Of a stretch of 64,000 bases of DNA, positions 7,779 to 16,641 are shown one piece after another. The first letter of the stretch is position 1; every line of letters begins with the position of its first letter. Origin of the DNA: an uncultured Pseudohongiella sp. (GTDB lineage Bacteria; Pseudomonadota; Gammaproteobacteria; Pseudomonadales; Pseudohongiellaceae); assembly GCA_951812965.1 (NCBI GenBank), contig OX638341.1, positions 602,438 to 666,437 of the forward strand, written 5' to 3'. The notes under the pieces were generated by a model, which saw only the letters and a program-made list of their open reading frames with translations, ran no database searches and was not told the origin of the DNA. A program made the position numbers and the translations under genes.

Positions 7779-10700
7779 CTACCGATGCTTTTCCTGTCGC
7801 GAGGGGATTTCCGCGGGCGCGGGTTTCGCGGAAAACAGGTCCTCCGCGACCAGATAGACGCAAGGCACCAGGAACAGGGTGATCGCCGTGGCGAACAGCA
7901 GGCCCCAGGCGAGCGAGATGGCCATCGGCACGAAGAAGTCCGTGGCCGGATTATCGTTGAGCATCAGCGGCATGAGCCCCGCGAAGGTCGTGGTGCACGT
8001 AATGAGGATAGGCCGGAAACGCACGATGCCGGCGCGGCGCACGGCAAGGCCCGCGTCAACGCCGATGCGCCTTTGCCGGTTGACGTAATCGATCAGCACG
8101 AGGCTTGTGTTGACTACTACCCCCGCCAGGGCAACGAGTCCGAAGATGGACGTGATCGTGACCGGCTGGCCCATGATGAGATGTCCGGCGATGGCGCCGA
8201 CCGCTCCGAAGGGGATGACGCTCATGATCACCAGCGGCTGGAAATAGGAACGCAGCGGGATGGCCAGCAGCGCATAGATCGTGAGCAGCGCCAAAGGGAC
8301 GAGACTGAAGAGTCCTGCGGTCGATTCGTTGCGCTGCTCGCGCTCGCCACCGAGCGAATAACGGATGCCCTGGTAGCCGGACAGGATTCTCGGCAGCGCA
8401 TCGGCCGTGAGCGCTTGCAGCACCGCTTCGGGCGTCACGATGTCGCGGTCGACGTCGGCGCGCACGATCACTACGCGCTCACGGTCGAAGCGCGTAATGG
8501 TAGAGTACCCTCTGCCGAGTTCGACCCCGGCGACGGCCGCGAACGGAATCTCCGCGCCATCGGCGGTCCGGATGCGCATGTCTTCCAGATCGCCCAGAGA
8601 TCGCCGCTCGGCTTCAGGGTAGCGGACCATGACGCGTACGTCCTCGGCGCCGCGCTGCACACGCTGCACTTCCTCCCCGTAAAATGCCTGACGTGTCTGA
8701 CGCGCGAGATCGCTGAGCGTCAAACCCGATTGACGACCCGGCGGAAGCAACGTCAGCTTGGCTTCCTGCTTGCCCGAACGGAACGAATCGGAAATATCCT
8801 GGACACCTTCGAAACGCGCCAGTTCCGTGCGCAACTGCGCGGCGGCATTGGCCAGATCGTCCACATTGCGGCCTTGCAGCCGAATGGCAATGGCGTCACC
8901 TACCGCAAATCCCACGGTGTTGAAGGTGAGCGACAAGCTGCCGTAAATCGACCCGGTCAACTCACGCCAGCGGCTCGATATATCACTGACGGACACGTTG
9001 CCGCGTTCCCCGGCCGGCGGAATCGACAGCACGAGTTCCGCGATGTGGCTCTCGGACACAACCGAGCGCGCCCCCGACGATCGGCCGACGGAACTGAAAA
9101 TATGCTCGATCAACGAAGGGCGGTTCGGGTGGGCGGTGTCCAGTTCGGCTTTCAATTGCAAGGCCGCACGCTCGATCTGGTGCGCCGCCCGCGCGGTTTG
9201 AGCGACATCGACGCCCGGCGGCATCTCCACCCGCGCAACGATACTGTCGCTCTCGATCCGGGGCGCGAACTGCGTTTCGACCCGGCCGCTCGCGAGCAGG
9301 CCAAGCGTCACGATCAGGACGCTCACGCCTATCGCCAGCGCTGCGTACCGCGATTCGATCGCGCGGTCGAGCGCCGGGCCGTAACCGTCGCGGGCCAATC
9401 GCTCGATACCGGCGCCGATACGTCGCTGGAGCCGCCGCCATGCCGCGTACGAAGCGTTGACCCCGGCCGCCGGGTCCGTCGGCGGCGGTCCTTTTCGGTG
9501 CGCCAGGTGAGCCGGGAGGACAAACTGGGATTCGACGATGCTGAAAACAAGACAGATGGCGACGACGTATCCGATGGCGGAAACCAACTGTCCCGTGACG
9601 CCGGGAGCGAAAACAAGCGGCGTGAATGCGGCGATCGTGGTCAGTGCGCCGAATATGACCGGCACGGCCACTTCGCTCGTGCCGTCCACAGCCGCGGCGA
9701 AGCGGTCCTTGCCCTGTTGCTCGTGCGCGAAAACGCGCTCGCCGACGACGATGGCGTCGTCCACGACAATGCCGAGCACGAGGATGAAGCCGACCACGGA
9801 CACGGTGCTTACGGTGATTCCCAACGCACCCATCATGCCGACCGTGCCGAGCATTGCCACCGGGATGCCGACAGCGACCCACAGGGCCAGTCGGAATCGC
9901 AGTAGCACCGCAAGAAACAGCAGCACCAGCGCCAGACCGCTCACGGCGGCGCCGAGCAGGATGTCGATGCGCGCCTCCAGCGACTCGGACTGGTCGCGCG
10001 AGACGGTCAATTCGATGCCCTCGGGCATTCGCAGCCGGGCTTCGTCCACGTATCGCCGCGCCCGTTCGCTGATATTGAGCACGTCTTCGCCGCCGACCCG
10101 GTTGACCCGCACGACGGCTGCGGGCCTGCCATCGAATCGCGCTTCCGATTCGCCTTCCCGAAACCCGTCCACGATCGTTGCGATCTCATCCAGATATACC
10201 CTGGTGCCGTCCTCCCTGGAGAGGACGACGATGTCGCGAAAATCTTCGCCGGTATAGGCCTGACCCTGGGTGCGGAGCAGGATTTCCCCGGCGCCTGACT
10301 CAATGGAACCACCGGGCATGTCCAGCGAAGTGCGCCGCACGGCGTCGGCCACCTGGTCGAAAGTGAGTCCCATCCGCCGTAGGGTTTGCTCCGAGACCTC
10401 GATGGATATCTCATCGGCGCGGACAAAGGCGACTTCGACATTCGAGATGCCCTCCAGCGCCGTGATCCCGTCGCGCAGTCCGTTCGCCAGTTCCTTCAGC
10501 GCGCGTTCGTCCGCATCGCCGCTGACCACGATCTCCAGCGCAGTTTCAATGTTCGGCATCAGCGACACCACAGGGCGCTCGGTCTCTCTCGGAAACGTGG
10601 AGATGGCGTCGATCCGGTTCTTGATCCCGTTGGCGGTCCGGATGCGGTTGGCATTGGTCTCGAGTTCGAGCAACACGACGCCGAAGCCTTCGTTCGCGAT

Positions 10701-10949
10701 CGACGTCATTGAACGGATGCCCTCGATGCCCGCAACGGTCTCCTCGATCCGCAGCAGGACGCCATTCTCGACTTCCTCCGGCGCCGCCCCAAGATAGGGT
10801 ACGGAGACCGTGACGATATTCGACTCGATCGACGGCAATTCCTCGTGCCTGATCTGAAAAACGGCGATCAGCCCGCCGACCACGAGAATCGTCATCAGCA
10901 GGTTGGCCGCAACGGGGTTGCCGACGAACCATCCGATGACGGGCTTCAT
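7779..10949 (-). CDS. RND-family efflux pump, inner-membrane permease
   Basis: 1056 residues, the usual length of AcrB/MdtB-type permeases. It begins with the typical N-terminal membrane helix (WFVGNPVAANLLM) and the N-P-V and P-S-I-E segments of the hydrophobe/amphiphile exporter group. Two large periplasmic loops and twelve expected helices follow. The proton-relay Asp pair is visible in GIVVDDAIVVGERVFA. Its ATG overlaps the stop of the adaptor gene by four bases (ATGA at 10946-10949), so they are co-translated. No outer-membrane factor gene is present in the window. Because the NHLP precursor follows 65 bp downstream on the same strand, the pump could protect the producer or export the product; that is inference, and it may equally be a general drug or solvent pump. 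Confidence 0.93.
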   Translation of the reverse strand: MKPVIGWFVGNPVAANLLMTILVVGGLIAVFQIRHEELPSIESNIVTVSVPYLGAAPEEVENGVLLRIEETVAGIEGIRSMTSIANEGFGVVLLELETNANRIRTANGIKNRIDAISTFPRETERPVVSLMPNIETALEIVVSGDADERALKELANGLRDGITALEGISNVEVAFVRADEISIEVSEQTLRRMGLTFDQVADAVRRTSLDMPGGSIESGAGEILLRTQGQAYTGEDFRDIVVLSREDGTRVYLDEIATIVDGFREGESEARFDGRPAAVVRVNRVGGEDVLNISERARRYVDEARLRMPEGIELTVSRDQSESLEARIDILLGAAVSGLALVLLFLAVLLRFRLALWVAVGIPVAMLGTVGMMGALGITVSTVSVVGFILVLGIVVDDAIVVGERVFAHEQQGKDRFAAAVDGTSEVAVPVIFGALTTIAAFTPLVFAPGVTGQLVSAIGYVVAICLVFSIVESQFVLPAHLAHRKGPPPTDPAAGVNASYAAWRRLQRRIGAGIERLARDGYGPALDRAIESRYAALAIGVSVLIVTLGLLASGRVETQFAPRIESDSIVARVEMPPGVDVAQTARAAHQIERAALQLKAELDTAHPNRPSLIEHIFSSVGRSSGARSVVSESHIAELVLSIPPAGERGNVSVSDISSRWRELTGSIYGSLSLTFNTVGFAVGDAIAIRLQGRNVDDLANAAAQLRTELARFEGVQDISDSFRSGKQEAKLTLLPPGRQSGLTLSDLARQTRQAFYGEEVQRVQRGAEDVRVMVRYPEAERRSLGDLEDMRIRTADGAEIPFAAVAGVELGRGYSTITRFDRERVVIVRADVDRDIVTPEAVLQALTADALPRILSGYQGIRYSLGGEREQRNESTAGLFSLVPLALLTIYALLAIPLRSYFQPLVIMSVIPFGAVGAIAGHLIMGQPVTITSIFGLVALAGVVVNTSLVLIDYVNRQRRIGVDAGLAVRRAGIVRFRPILITCTTTFAGLMPLMLNDNPATDFFVPMAISLAWGLLFATAITLFLVPCVYLVAEDLFSAKPAPAEIPSRQEKHR

Positions 10950-12133
10950 GATCCGTACGCGCCCGGCGCCACGGCCGACTCGTCCTTGACCACTTCAACG
11001 CGCATGCCTTCCACCACCGCCTGCAAGACTGTAAGGCACACGCGTTCGCCCCTTTCCAGACCGCCGTCAATGTAGGCGTCGTCTCCGTATATGCGAGCAA
11101 TTTTTACCGTACGGAAGCGCAATCGATCATCCTCGTCCACCACCAGCACCTGGTTGCCGTTGCGAACCGCTGAACGCGGCACCACACTCACGCTGTCGGC
11201 GGAGAGTCCCAGTATTTCCGCCGCGACGAACAGTCCCACCGGCGGCGGAACGTAAGTCGAATCACCCGAAACCCCGTCGCCGGCGCCTACGCGGGCGACT
11301 GCGTTCACCATCCGGCTGCGCAAGTCAATCTCCGCTTCGACGCGCACGACCCTGCCTCGCCATACGTAACTCCGCCCAGCGTAGTCCGCCGACAGCGATA
11401 CTTCCGGGGAGATGGACTCGTCCAGTTCCCCGCGATGCATGGCCGGAATATCGAGGTAGGCCAGTTGCCGGTCCGCAATCGGCAGACGCACCTCCATGTA
11501 GTCCACCGCGTACAGCCGCGCGATGGCGCCGCCGCGGCTGACGAACTGGCCCACGTCGATCTGCTCGCTGCGCACAAGTCCGGCAAACGGCGCCAATATC
11601 TCAGTCCTGGATAGATCGAGTTCGGCTTGCTTCAGAGTCGCGCGGGCATCGGCTAGCGCCGCTTCGGTCACCCGTGCGGTTCTCGCGCCCGATTCGACTT
11701 CGGAACGGCTGATGAGATTGCCTGCTTCCATCTCCCGCAGCCGCCGCAACTCGAAAGCGGCAAATTCCTGTTCCGCCATGGCCCGGTCCACGGCCGCGCG
11801 AGCCCGCCCCAGGGCATACCGATAGTCCCGCTCGTCGATACGCAGCAATGGTTCGCCTTCCTCGAAGTACCCTCCGGCGACCAGGTTCGGAGAAACCCAC
11901 ACGACGTTGCCCGAAACTTCCGGCACCAGATCCGCCTCGGTGCGGGGGGACACCGTTCCCTGGCTGTGGACCACCATGCGCACGCCGCCGGGGTTCACAT
12001 GCATGACCCTGACGGCCGGGGCTATGGGTGCCGGCTCGCTCGGGTCAAGTTGCGGCCGTGTCGCGATCAGTGCTGCCATGATTGCCACTGATAGCGCGAC
12101 GGCGGCGACCGCGACGATGGTAAAGGGCTTCAT
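10946..12133 (-). CDS. RND efflux periplasmic adaptor (membrane fusion protein)
   Basis: About 395 residues from the ATG at 12133, which has GGGGATTT just upstream; a TTG at 12163 would add ten. An N-terminal hydrophobic segment (FTIVAVAAVALSVAIMAAL) anchors it to the inner membrane. The V-x-P-x-V-S-G-N-V biotinyl-lipoyl half (DLVPEVSGNVVWV), an alpha-helical hairpin, the second lipoyl half (ILAPFAGLVRSEQIDVGQFV) and beta-barrel regions follow in the usual order. It bridges the permease at 7779-10949 to an outer-membrane channel encoded elsewhere. It is divergent from the gene at 12319, with about 185 bp between the starts. Confidence 0.9.
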   Translation of the reverse strand: MKPFTIVAVAAVALSVAIMAALIATRPQLDPSEPAPIAPAVRVMHVNPGGVRMVVHSQGTVSPRTEADLVPEVSGNVVWVSPNLVAGGYFEEGEPLLRIDERDYRYALGRARAAVDRAMAEQEFAAFELRRLREMEAGNLISRSEVESGARTARVTEAALADARATLKQAELDLSRTEILAPFAGLVRSEQIDVGQFVSRGGAIARLYAVDYMEVRLPIADRQLAYLDIPAMHRGELDESISPEVSLSADYAGRSYVWRGRVVRVEAEIDLRSRMVNAVARVGAGDGVSGDSTYVPPPVGLFVAAEILGLSADSVSVVPRSAVRNGNQVLVVDEDDRLRFRTVKIARIYGDDAYIDGGLERGERVCLTVLQAVVEGMRVEVVKDESAVAPGAYGS

Positions 12134-12318
12134 AAATCCCCGCACCCGCCTGTAACGGGCCAATGGACCATGACTTGATGTTACCCCAACTGTACCCGCC
12201 TCGCAGTCACCGAATCTTGTCGGTGTATGTTGCCGGTGTATTGCCGCATCCGCCGATTGATCCTAAACTCGACCTGTTCCACGCCGAAGACCGGTCTGGG
12301 AGAGGGACGCAACGGATC

Positions 12319-13401
12319 ATGAGCACGGCCCGTTCACATAGACTCGGACGGACGATTCTCGACGGGCCGCTCGACGTCGTGCTTGAGACCGTTTGTCATG
12401 CGCTTCCGACCGCGCTGCTTACCGCCAGGGGGGCGGGCCTGCAGCAATTGCATCACCTTCCGGCTTGTGCGCTCGAAACGACATTTGGTTTCGAGAGCCG
12501 CTTGTCCGACCCGCGGCCCGCTTGCGACTTCTTCCTGACGGCGACGCCCGGCACACGGTTCGCGAAGTATCTCGTCAAGCGCGGCGCCCGCGACGACGCC
12601 ACGCCGCCAGAGTTGGCGCTGGGCTGGTATCTGACGGAAGTCGGGCGACCCGCCAGTTTCCTGTCGCGATGGTTCAGCGGCGCGATTCTGGAGTACGACG
12701 TGGTGGAGGCGCCGGCGAATAGGCCGGCGCCGATGGGCGTGTTCCTCGAAGCCCATTGGAGCAACGATGACGCCCACCCTCTTGTACAGAGTACGAGGCG
12801 ACGCGAGAAACTCGGCAACCCGGGCGTGATGACGGCCGCAATTGCGGCCGCGGTGGGTCAGGAAGAGAGCCCCGACTTGCGAATGGCCGTGGAGACGCTT
12901 TTCGCCGCCTTGCCGGAAGGGGCCGGCTGCTCCCATGTGGGCGCCTTTCCCATGCGGGATTCTTCCGCGCTCCGCATCGTGTTTTCCATGGCGATGAGAG
13001 AATCCGCCCAGTTTCTGGAACGGGTCGGCTGGCGCGGCAGTCTTGACTCGCTGGCGCGCCTTTCCCGCGAACTCGATCCGCTGCTCCCCCGCATCGGGCT
13101 GGCCTGCGACCTGAACGCCGCGGGACTCCATCCGAGAATCGGCCTTGAGTTGTATCGCGGGCGCGGCTGGACCGAGACGTCGCCAGCCAGTTGGCTTGTG
13201 CTCCTGGATTACCTTGGCGAGCGCGGTCTGGTAACACCGGAGAAAGCTCAAGCGCTCCGGACATGGCCAAACCGCGAAATGCTCTTCGGTTCGCGGGGAG
13301 CGATGAGGTTGCTTTCGGGAGTAAATCACTTGAAGCTGACTTTCGATGGGCCGGTCATGCAAGCGAAAGTCTACATCGGCGCCCGGCTCTTTGCCGCCTG
13401 A
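12319..13401 (+). CDS. uncharacterised protein paired with a cyclase-like gene
   Basis: About 360 residues from the ATG at 12319; the frame is open upstream to 12163, but that part looks non-coding. I do not recognise a named family with confidence. No signal peptide or membrane helix is evident. The C-terminal half has a regular pattern: I-G-L-E-L-Y followed by a hydrophobic L-L-D-Y-L-x-E-R-G-L-V-T-P-E-K-A-Q-A-L segment, then NHLKLTF and a final strand QAKVYIGARLF. The feel is of an alpha/beta fold ending in a paired strand. It is followed 22 bp later by the squalene-cyclase-like gene and is probably co-transcribed with it. Association with the RiPP locus is by position only. An ABBA-type peptide prenyltransferase was considered, but I see no diagnostic motif. 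Confidence 0.6.
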   Translation: MSTARSHRLGRTILDGPLDVVLETVCHALPTALLTARGAGLQQLHHLPACALETTFGFESRLSDPRPACDFFLTATPGTRFAKYLVKRGARDDATPPELALGWYLTEVGRPASFLSRWFSGAILEYDVVEAPANRPAPMGVFLEAHWSNDDAHPLVQSTRRREKLGNPGVMTAAIAAAVGQEESPDLRMAVETLFAALPEGAGCSHVGAFPMRDSSALRIVFSMAMRESAQFLERVGWRGSLDSLARLSRELDPLLPRIGLACDLNAAGLHPRIGLELYRGRGWTETSPASWLVLLDYLGERGLVTPEKAQALRTWPNREMLFGSRGAMRLLSGVNHLKLTFDGPVMQAKVYIGARLFAA

Positions 13402-13423
13402 ATTCTTTCGAGGAACAATTTGA

Positions 13424-14434
13424 ATGACTGACTTCTCGCAGGAACCGCAGACGTTGGTAAAGCTCGCCAATCAGGCCATCGACAGGGGACTTGCGTTTAT
13501 CGATGCTCACGTATCTGAGGAGGGGCTCTGGCTCCACAACTGGTTCGACATCGATCGGCCCGAAGCGAGGCGTGTCGATCCAACCCCTTTCGTCGGCGCC
13601 CTGGGATCGTTGTCGCTGCACGGCATCGCCGACCCTCGCGCCGAAGCGATCCTCACGCGAACCAAACTTTACACAGCGGCGACCATGGAGCCGCCGGGCA
13701 TCTGGCGCTACTGGCCGCATCTGCCGCCGGACGCCGACACCACATCCATCTGCAATCTCGTCCTGGGTTTTCATCCCATGCTGCTTGGCGGGTGGTACGA
13801 ACAGGTTCTGCTCAGGCATCGCAGCCCGGAGGGTCTCTTTCACACTTGGCTCGAAAATGCACCGGTCAACGATGCCGATCCAGTATTGAACGCAAACGTC
13901 GTGGCCTGTCTCGGCGATACGCCGGGCACCCGGAAGGCGCAATGCTGGCTCAAGCGGATCATTGGCGACGGTACCGACGCCAATGAGATGCGCTACTACT
14001 GGGACGTCATGGATCTTTATAGCGCCATCTTGCGCGCCCACCACCTGCATCCGCCGGTGTTCGCCGGCATCCTGCCGATCATCGCCGACCGCATAGCCTC
14101 GCGCCGCCGAGCGGATGGCGCCTACGGCGACGGCCTGCGCACCTGCCTCGCCGTGACCACGCTACGTCAACTCGGGAAGCCCCTGTGGGGCGCCTGGGCA
14201 GCCGTCACGCTCGAACATCTGCTCGGCCTGCAAATGCCGGACGGCGGCTGGCCGGACTCGTGGCAGGCGTCGGGACCCCGCTGGCCGGAACCGCGCCTCT
14301 ATGTATTCTCCTCGCGCACTTACGACACCGCCAATTGCATCGAAGCGATCAGCGACCTGCTCGACGGATGCGAAGACGTGCAGGCCGGGCGCCGAACGGG
14401 GATTCGCGCAATCGCCGATCCATTTTCCGAATAG
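13424..14434 (+). CDS. squalene-cyclase/prenyltransferase-like alpha-toroid protein
   Basis: 336 residues. Repeated helical pairs and a QW-type motif (LLGLQMPDGGWPDSW near residues 266-280) point to the alpha/alpha-toroid fold shared by squalene-hopene cyclases, prenyltransferase beta subunits and related proteins. It is about half the length of a squalene-hopene cyclase. The protonating D-x-D-D motif is not evident; a D-A-D-T-T segment (residues 104-108) aligns only loosely. It has no signal peptide. It follows the uncharacterised gene by 22 bp. A terpene-cyclising activity cannot be claimed; it may be a non-catalytic or peptide-binding toroid. Whether it belongs to the RiPP pathway is open. 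Confidence 0.7.
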   Translation: MTDFSQEPQTLVKLANQAIDRGLAFIDAHVSEEGLWLHNWFDIDRPEARRVDPTPFVGALGSLSLHGIADPRAEAILTRTKLYTAATMEPPGIWRYWPHLPPDADTTSICNLVLGFHPMLLGGWYEQVLLRHRSPEGLFHTWLENAPVNDADPVLNANVVACLGDTPGTRKAQCWLKRIIGDGTDANEMRYYWDVMDLYSAILRAHHLHPPVFAGILPIIADRIASRRRADGAYGDGLRTCLAVTTLRQLGKPLWGAWAAVTLEHLLGLQMPDGGWPDSWQASGPRWPEPRLYVFSSRTYDTANCIEAISDLLDGCEDVQAGRRTGIRAIADPFSE

Positions 14435-14547
14435 AGAACGCCATCAGCGAAACCCCGTCCCTGAACCCGGTTTAACTATCGTCGGCCAGATTGCTATATT
14501 GGCGTCCCCGTACCGGAATCGGGCGGGCGCGATACTGGAGAGAAAAT

Positions 14548-15066
14548 ATGTTGAGATTCTTGAAGTGGCTGGTAATCGTCATCGTCGGCACGGCGCTTGC
14601 CGTCTGGATATTCCTGTTGGCCATGCGGCTGAGCGACGGACCCGTGGCGGTCATCCCCGGCGGCCCTTTTCGCAGCGGCGAGCCTACCCCGGTCCCCGAC
14701 GACTGGAGCTTTCTGCGCGACCGCATGGAAGTCGAGTTCCAGACAATGGACCCGGCGACAACCCGCACCGTGTGGGTCGGCGTCCACGACAGTCGGTTGT
14801 TCCTGGTGAGCGGCTACATGAACTCCTGGTACGGCGGCATCTGGAAACAATGGCCGCATTACATGGGCGACGACACCCGTATCGTGCTGCGCGTGGATGA
14901 CAGCCTTTACGATCTCGAACTTGAGCGTGTGATGGGCGGCCCCGACGTGGCGCCGGTCCTTTCCGAGTTCGCCAGAAAGTACGGCGGCGCCGACCCAGGC
15001 GCGGTAACGAATGACGACGCCGTCACGTCGGGATCGGTGTGGATGTACGAAGCGTTCGCGCGGTAG
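14548..15066 (+). CDS. membrane-anchored protein of unknown function
   Basis: 172 residues from the ATG at 14548, chosen because GGAGAG lies six bases upstream and the protein then begins with a membrane anchor (FLKWLVIVIVGTALAVWIFLLA). The rest is predicted outside the cytoplasm and rich in beta strands (TRTVWVGVHDSRLFLVSGY, then DTRIVLRVDDSLYDLELERV). The pattern recalls small split-barrel (PNPOx-like) proteins, but no ligand motif is clear, so no function is given. A weak promoter-like TATATT occurs at about 14493-14498. It is followed 29 bp later by another small gene on the same strand, so the two may be co-transcribed. Confidence 0.65.
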   Translation: MLRFLKWLVIVIVGTALAVWIFLLAMRLSDGPVAVIPGGPFRSGEPTPVPDDWSFLRDRMEVEFQTMDPATTRTVWVGVHDSRLFLVSGYMNSWYGGIWKQWPHYMGDDTRIVLRVDDSLYDLELERVMGGPDVAPVLSEFARKYGGADPGAVTNDDAVTSGSVWMYEAFAR

Positions 15067-15095
15067 ACCGTAGCGGTCTGGAAAAGGAGAAGAAC

Positions 15096-15353
15096 ATGGC
15101 GAAATACTATGCAAGCAATCCGGTAGACGGACTCGTGCCCCTTAACGGCGAGACCCTGATCGAAGCGATCGAAGACGCGGCGAACCACGACTGGAAGTTC
15201 ACCGACGGCACGATTCCCATTTTCGACGGCAGCGCCAAACCCATCGCCTGGATGGATCCGGAAGACTGTGCCTGGACCCTGACCCCGCCCGCCACCTGGT
15301 GGCCGGCCAAATCGGACTCTCACGACGCCAGGGAAAAGAATATCAGGCACTAG
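15096..15353 (+). CDS. small acidic protein of unknown function
   Basis: 85 residues from the ATG at 15096, which has AAGGAGA seven bases upstream; the longer open frame from 15039 lacks such a site. It is soluble, without signal peptide or helix long enough to cross a membrane, and rich in Trp and Asp in its second half (IAWMDPEDCAWTL, TPPATWWPA). I do not recognise the family. It follows the membrane-anchored gene at 14548-15066 by 29 bp. Confidence 0.6.
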   Translation: MAKYYASNPVDGLVPLNGETLIEAIEDAANHDWKFTDGTIPIFDGSAKPIAWMDPEDCAWTLTPPATWWPAKSDSHDAREKNIRH

Positions 15354-15432
15354 GGCGATGGCCGATCTCGCACGGAGTCGGCATTCGTGCCATGATTTCC
15401 ATTCTTTCGATCAACCCGGACGCGAAAATACG

Positions 15433-16638
15433 ATGAAGACCGATACCGTTTCCCGAACGCTGTTGCCCTTGGCCGTGCTGTTACTTGTCGGCTGCGGCGA
15501 GGCGCCGACCGAAACCGGCGCCAGTTTCGAAGAGGCCTTGCAGACGCAACTGATCCAGGCAAGCCCGGGCGATGTCATCGAGATTCCGGCCGGGGTGCAC
15601 GAGATCTCCCGCAGCCTTTCGCTGACGGTGCCCGGCGTGACCATTCGCGGTGCGGGAATGGACCGGTCAGTGCTCTCATTCCGCAACCAGATTCAGGGCG
15701 CCGAAGGGCTGCTCGTTACGGCGGATGATTTCGTGATCGAGGATCTCGCCATCGAGGACACCGTGGGCGATGCGCTCAAGATCAACAACAGCAACAACGT
15801 CGTCGTCCGCCGGGTGCGCACGGAATGGACCAATGGGCCAGATTCGGAAAACGGTGCCTACGGCATTTACCCGGTGCAGTCGCGCAATATTCTGATCGAC
15901 GGCTCGGTGGCCATCGGAGCGGCAGACGCGGGCATTTATGTCGGCCAGTCGAGCCAGATCATCGTGCGCAACTCACGCGCCGAATACAACGTCGCGGGCA
16001 TTGAGATCGAGAATTCGACCTACGCCGACGTCTACGACAATGTCGCCACCAATAACACCGGCGGCGTCCTCGTATTCGACCTGCCCAACCTGGAAGTCCA
16101 GGGCGGTCAGGCGACCCGCGTGTTCAACAACCGGATCGAGGGGAACAACACGGCCAATTTCGCGCCTCCCGGCGCCATCGTCGGCAATGTGCCGGCCGGC
16201 ACAGGGCTGCTCGTATTGGCCAATGACAATATCGAAGTTTTCGAGAACCGCTTCGCCGGCAACGACAACGTCAACATCATGATCTACAGCTTCGTACTGG
16301 GCGGCAGAACCATCGACGACCCGAACTACGACCCCTACCCCGAACAGATCCACATCCACGACAACGTCTTTGAGGGCGGCGGCACGGTTCCGGCCCATGC
16401 GCTGCTCGCTGCATGGCACGAGCAGACCGGTGAGAATTCTCCCGACATCGTCTGGGGCGGCCTCATGAAGGAAGGCGCTTCGTTAGAAAACCTGATCTGT
16501 CTCGGAGAAAGCGCGGGCCAGTCGTTCATGAATCTGAACGGCGGCAGCGACCCGGCCATGGTCAGCACCGACCTTGCCCCCCACCGCTGCGCCTTGCCGC
16601 GGCTGGCGCCGGTGGAGTTGGAAACGCCGGGGGACTGA
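15433..16638 (+). CDS. parallel beta-helix repeat lipoprotein
   Basis: About 401 residues from the ATG at 15433. A lipoprotein signal peptide ends at a lipobox LLLVGC, so the mature protein should be anchored to a membrane by its N-terminal Cys. The remainder shows the ladder of short repeats of a right-handed parallel beta-helix, such as N-N-S-N-N-V-V-V-R-R, SRNILIDGSVAIGAADAGIYV, SQIIVRNSRAEYNVAGIEI and NDNIEVFENRFAGN. This is the NosD/pectate-lyase-like fold, used for binding or cleaving carbohydrates or as a scaffold. No catalytic signature is visible, so activity is not assigned. The stop is followed directly by a palindrome and tandem repeats. Confidence 0.85.
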   Translation: MKTDTVSRTLLPLAVLLLVGCGEAPTETGASFEEALQTQLIQASPGDVIEIPAGVHEISRSLSLTVPGVTIRGAGMDRSVLSFRNQIQGAEGLLVTADDFVIEDLAIEDTVGDALKINNSNNVVVRRVRTEWTNGPDSENGAYGIYPVQSRNILIDGSVAIGAADAGIYVGQSSQIIVRNSRAEYNVAGIEIENSTYADVYDNVATNNTGGVLVFDLPNLEVQGGQATRVFNNRIEGNNTANFAPPGAIVGNVPAGTGLLVLANDNIEVFENRFAGNDNVNIMIYSFVLGGRTIDDPNYDPYPEQIHIHDNVFEGGGTVPAHALLAAWHEQTGENSPDIVWGGLMKEGASLENLICLGESAGQSFMNLNGGSDPAMVSTDLAPHRCALPRLAPVELETPGD

Positions 16639-16641
16639 TTC

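Noticed and set aside
7741-7780. Promoter for the RiPP precursor (TTGCGA and TATATT on the minus strand)
   Set aside because: The spacing between the two boxes is only about 14 bp; too weak to call.
7764-9905. 713-residue plus-strand frame opposite the RND permease
   Set aside because: The frame is an antisense shadow in GC-rich DNA, with Arg/Asp/His-rich low-complexity translation; the minus strand encodes a clear RND permease.
12163-12318. N-terminal extension of the uncharacterised gene after the RND pump
   Set aside because: Composition looks non-coding and would overlap the divergent promoter region; the start at 12319 fits better.
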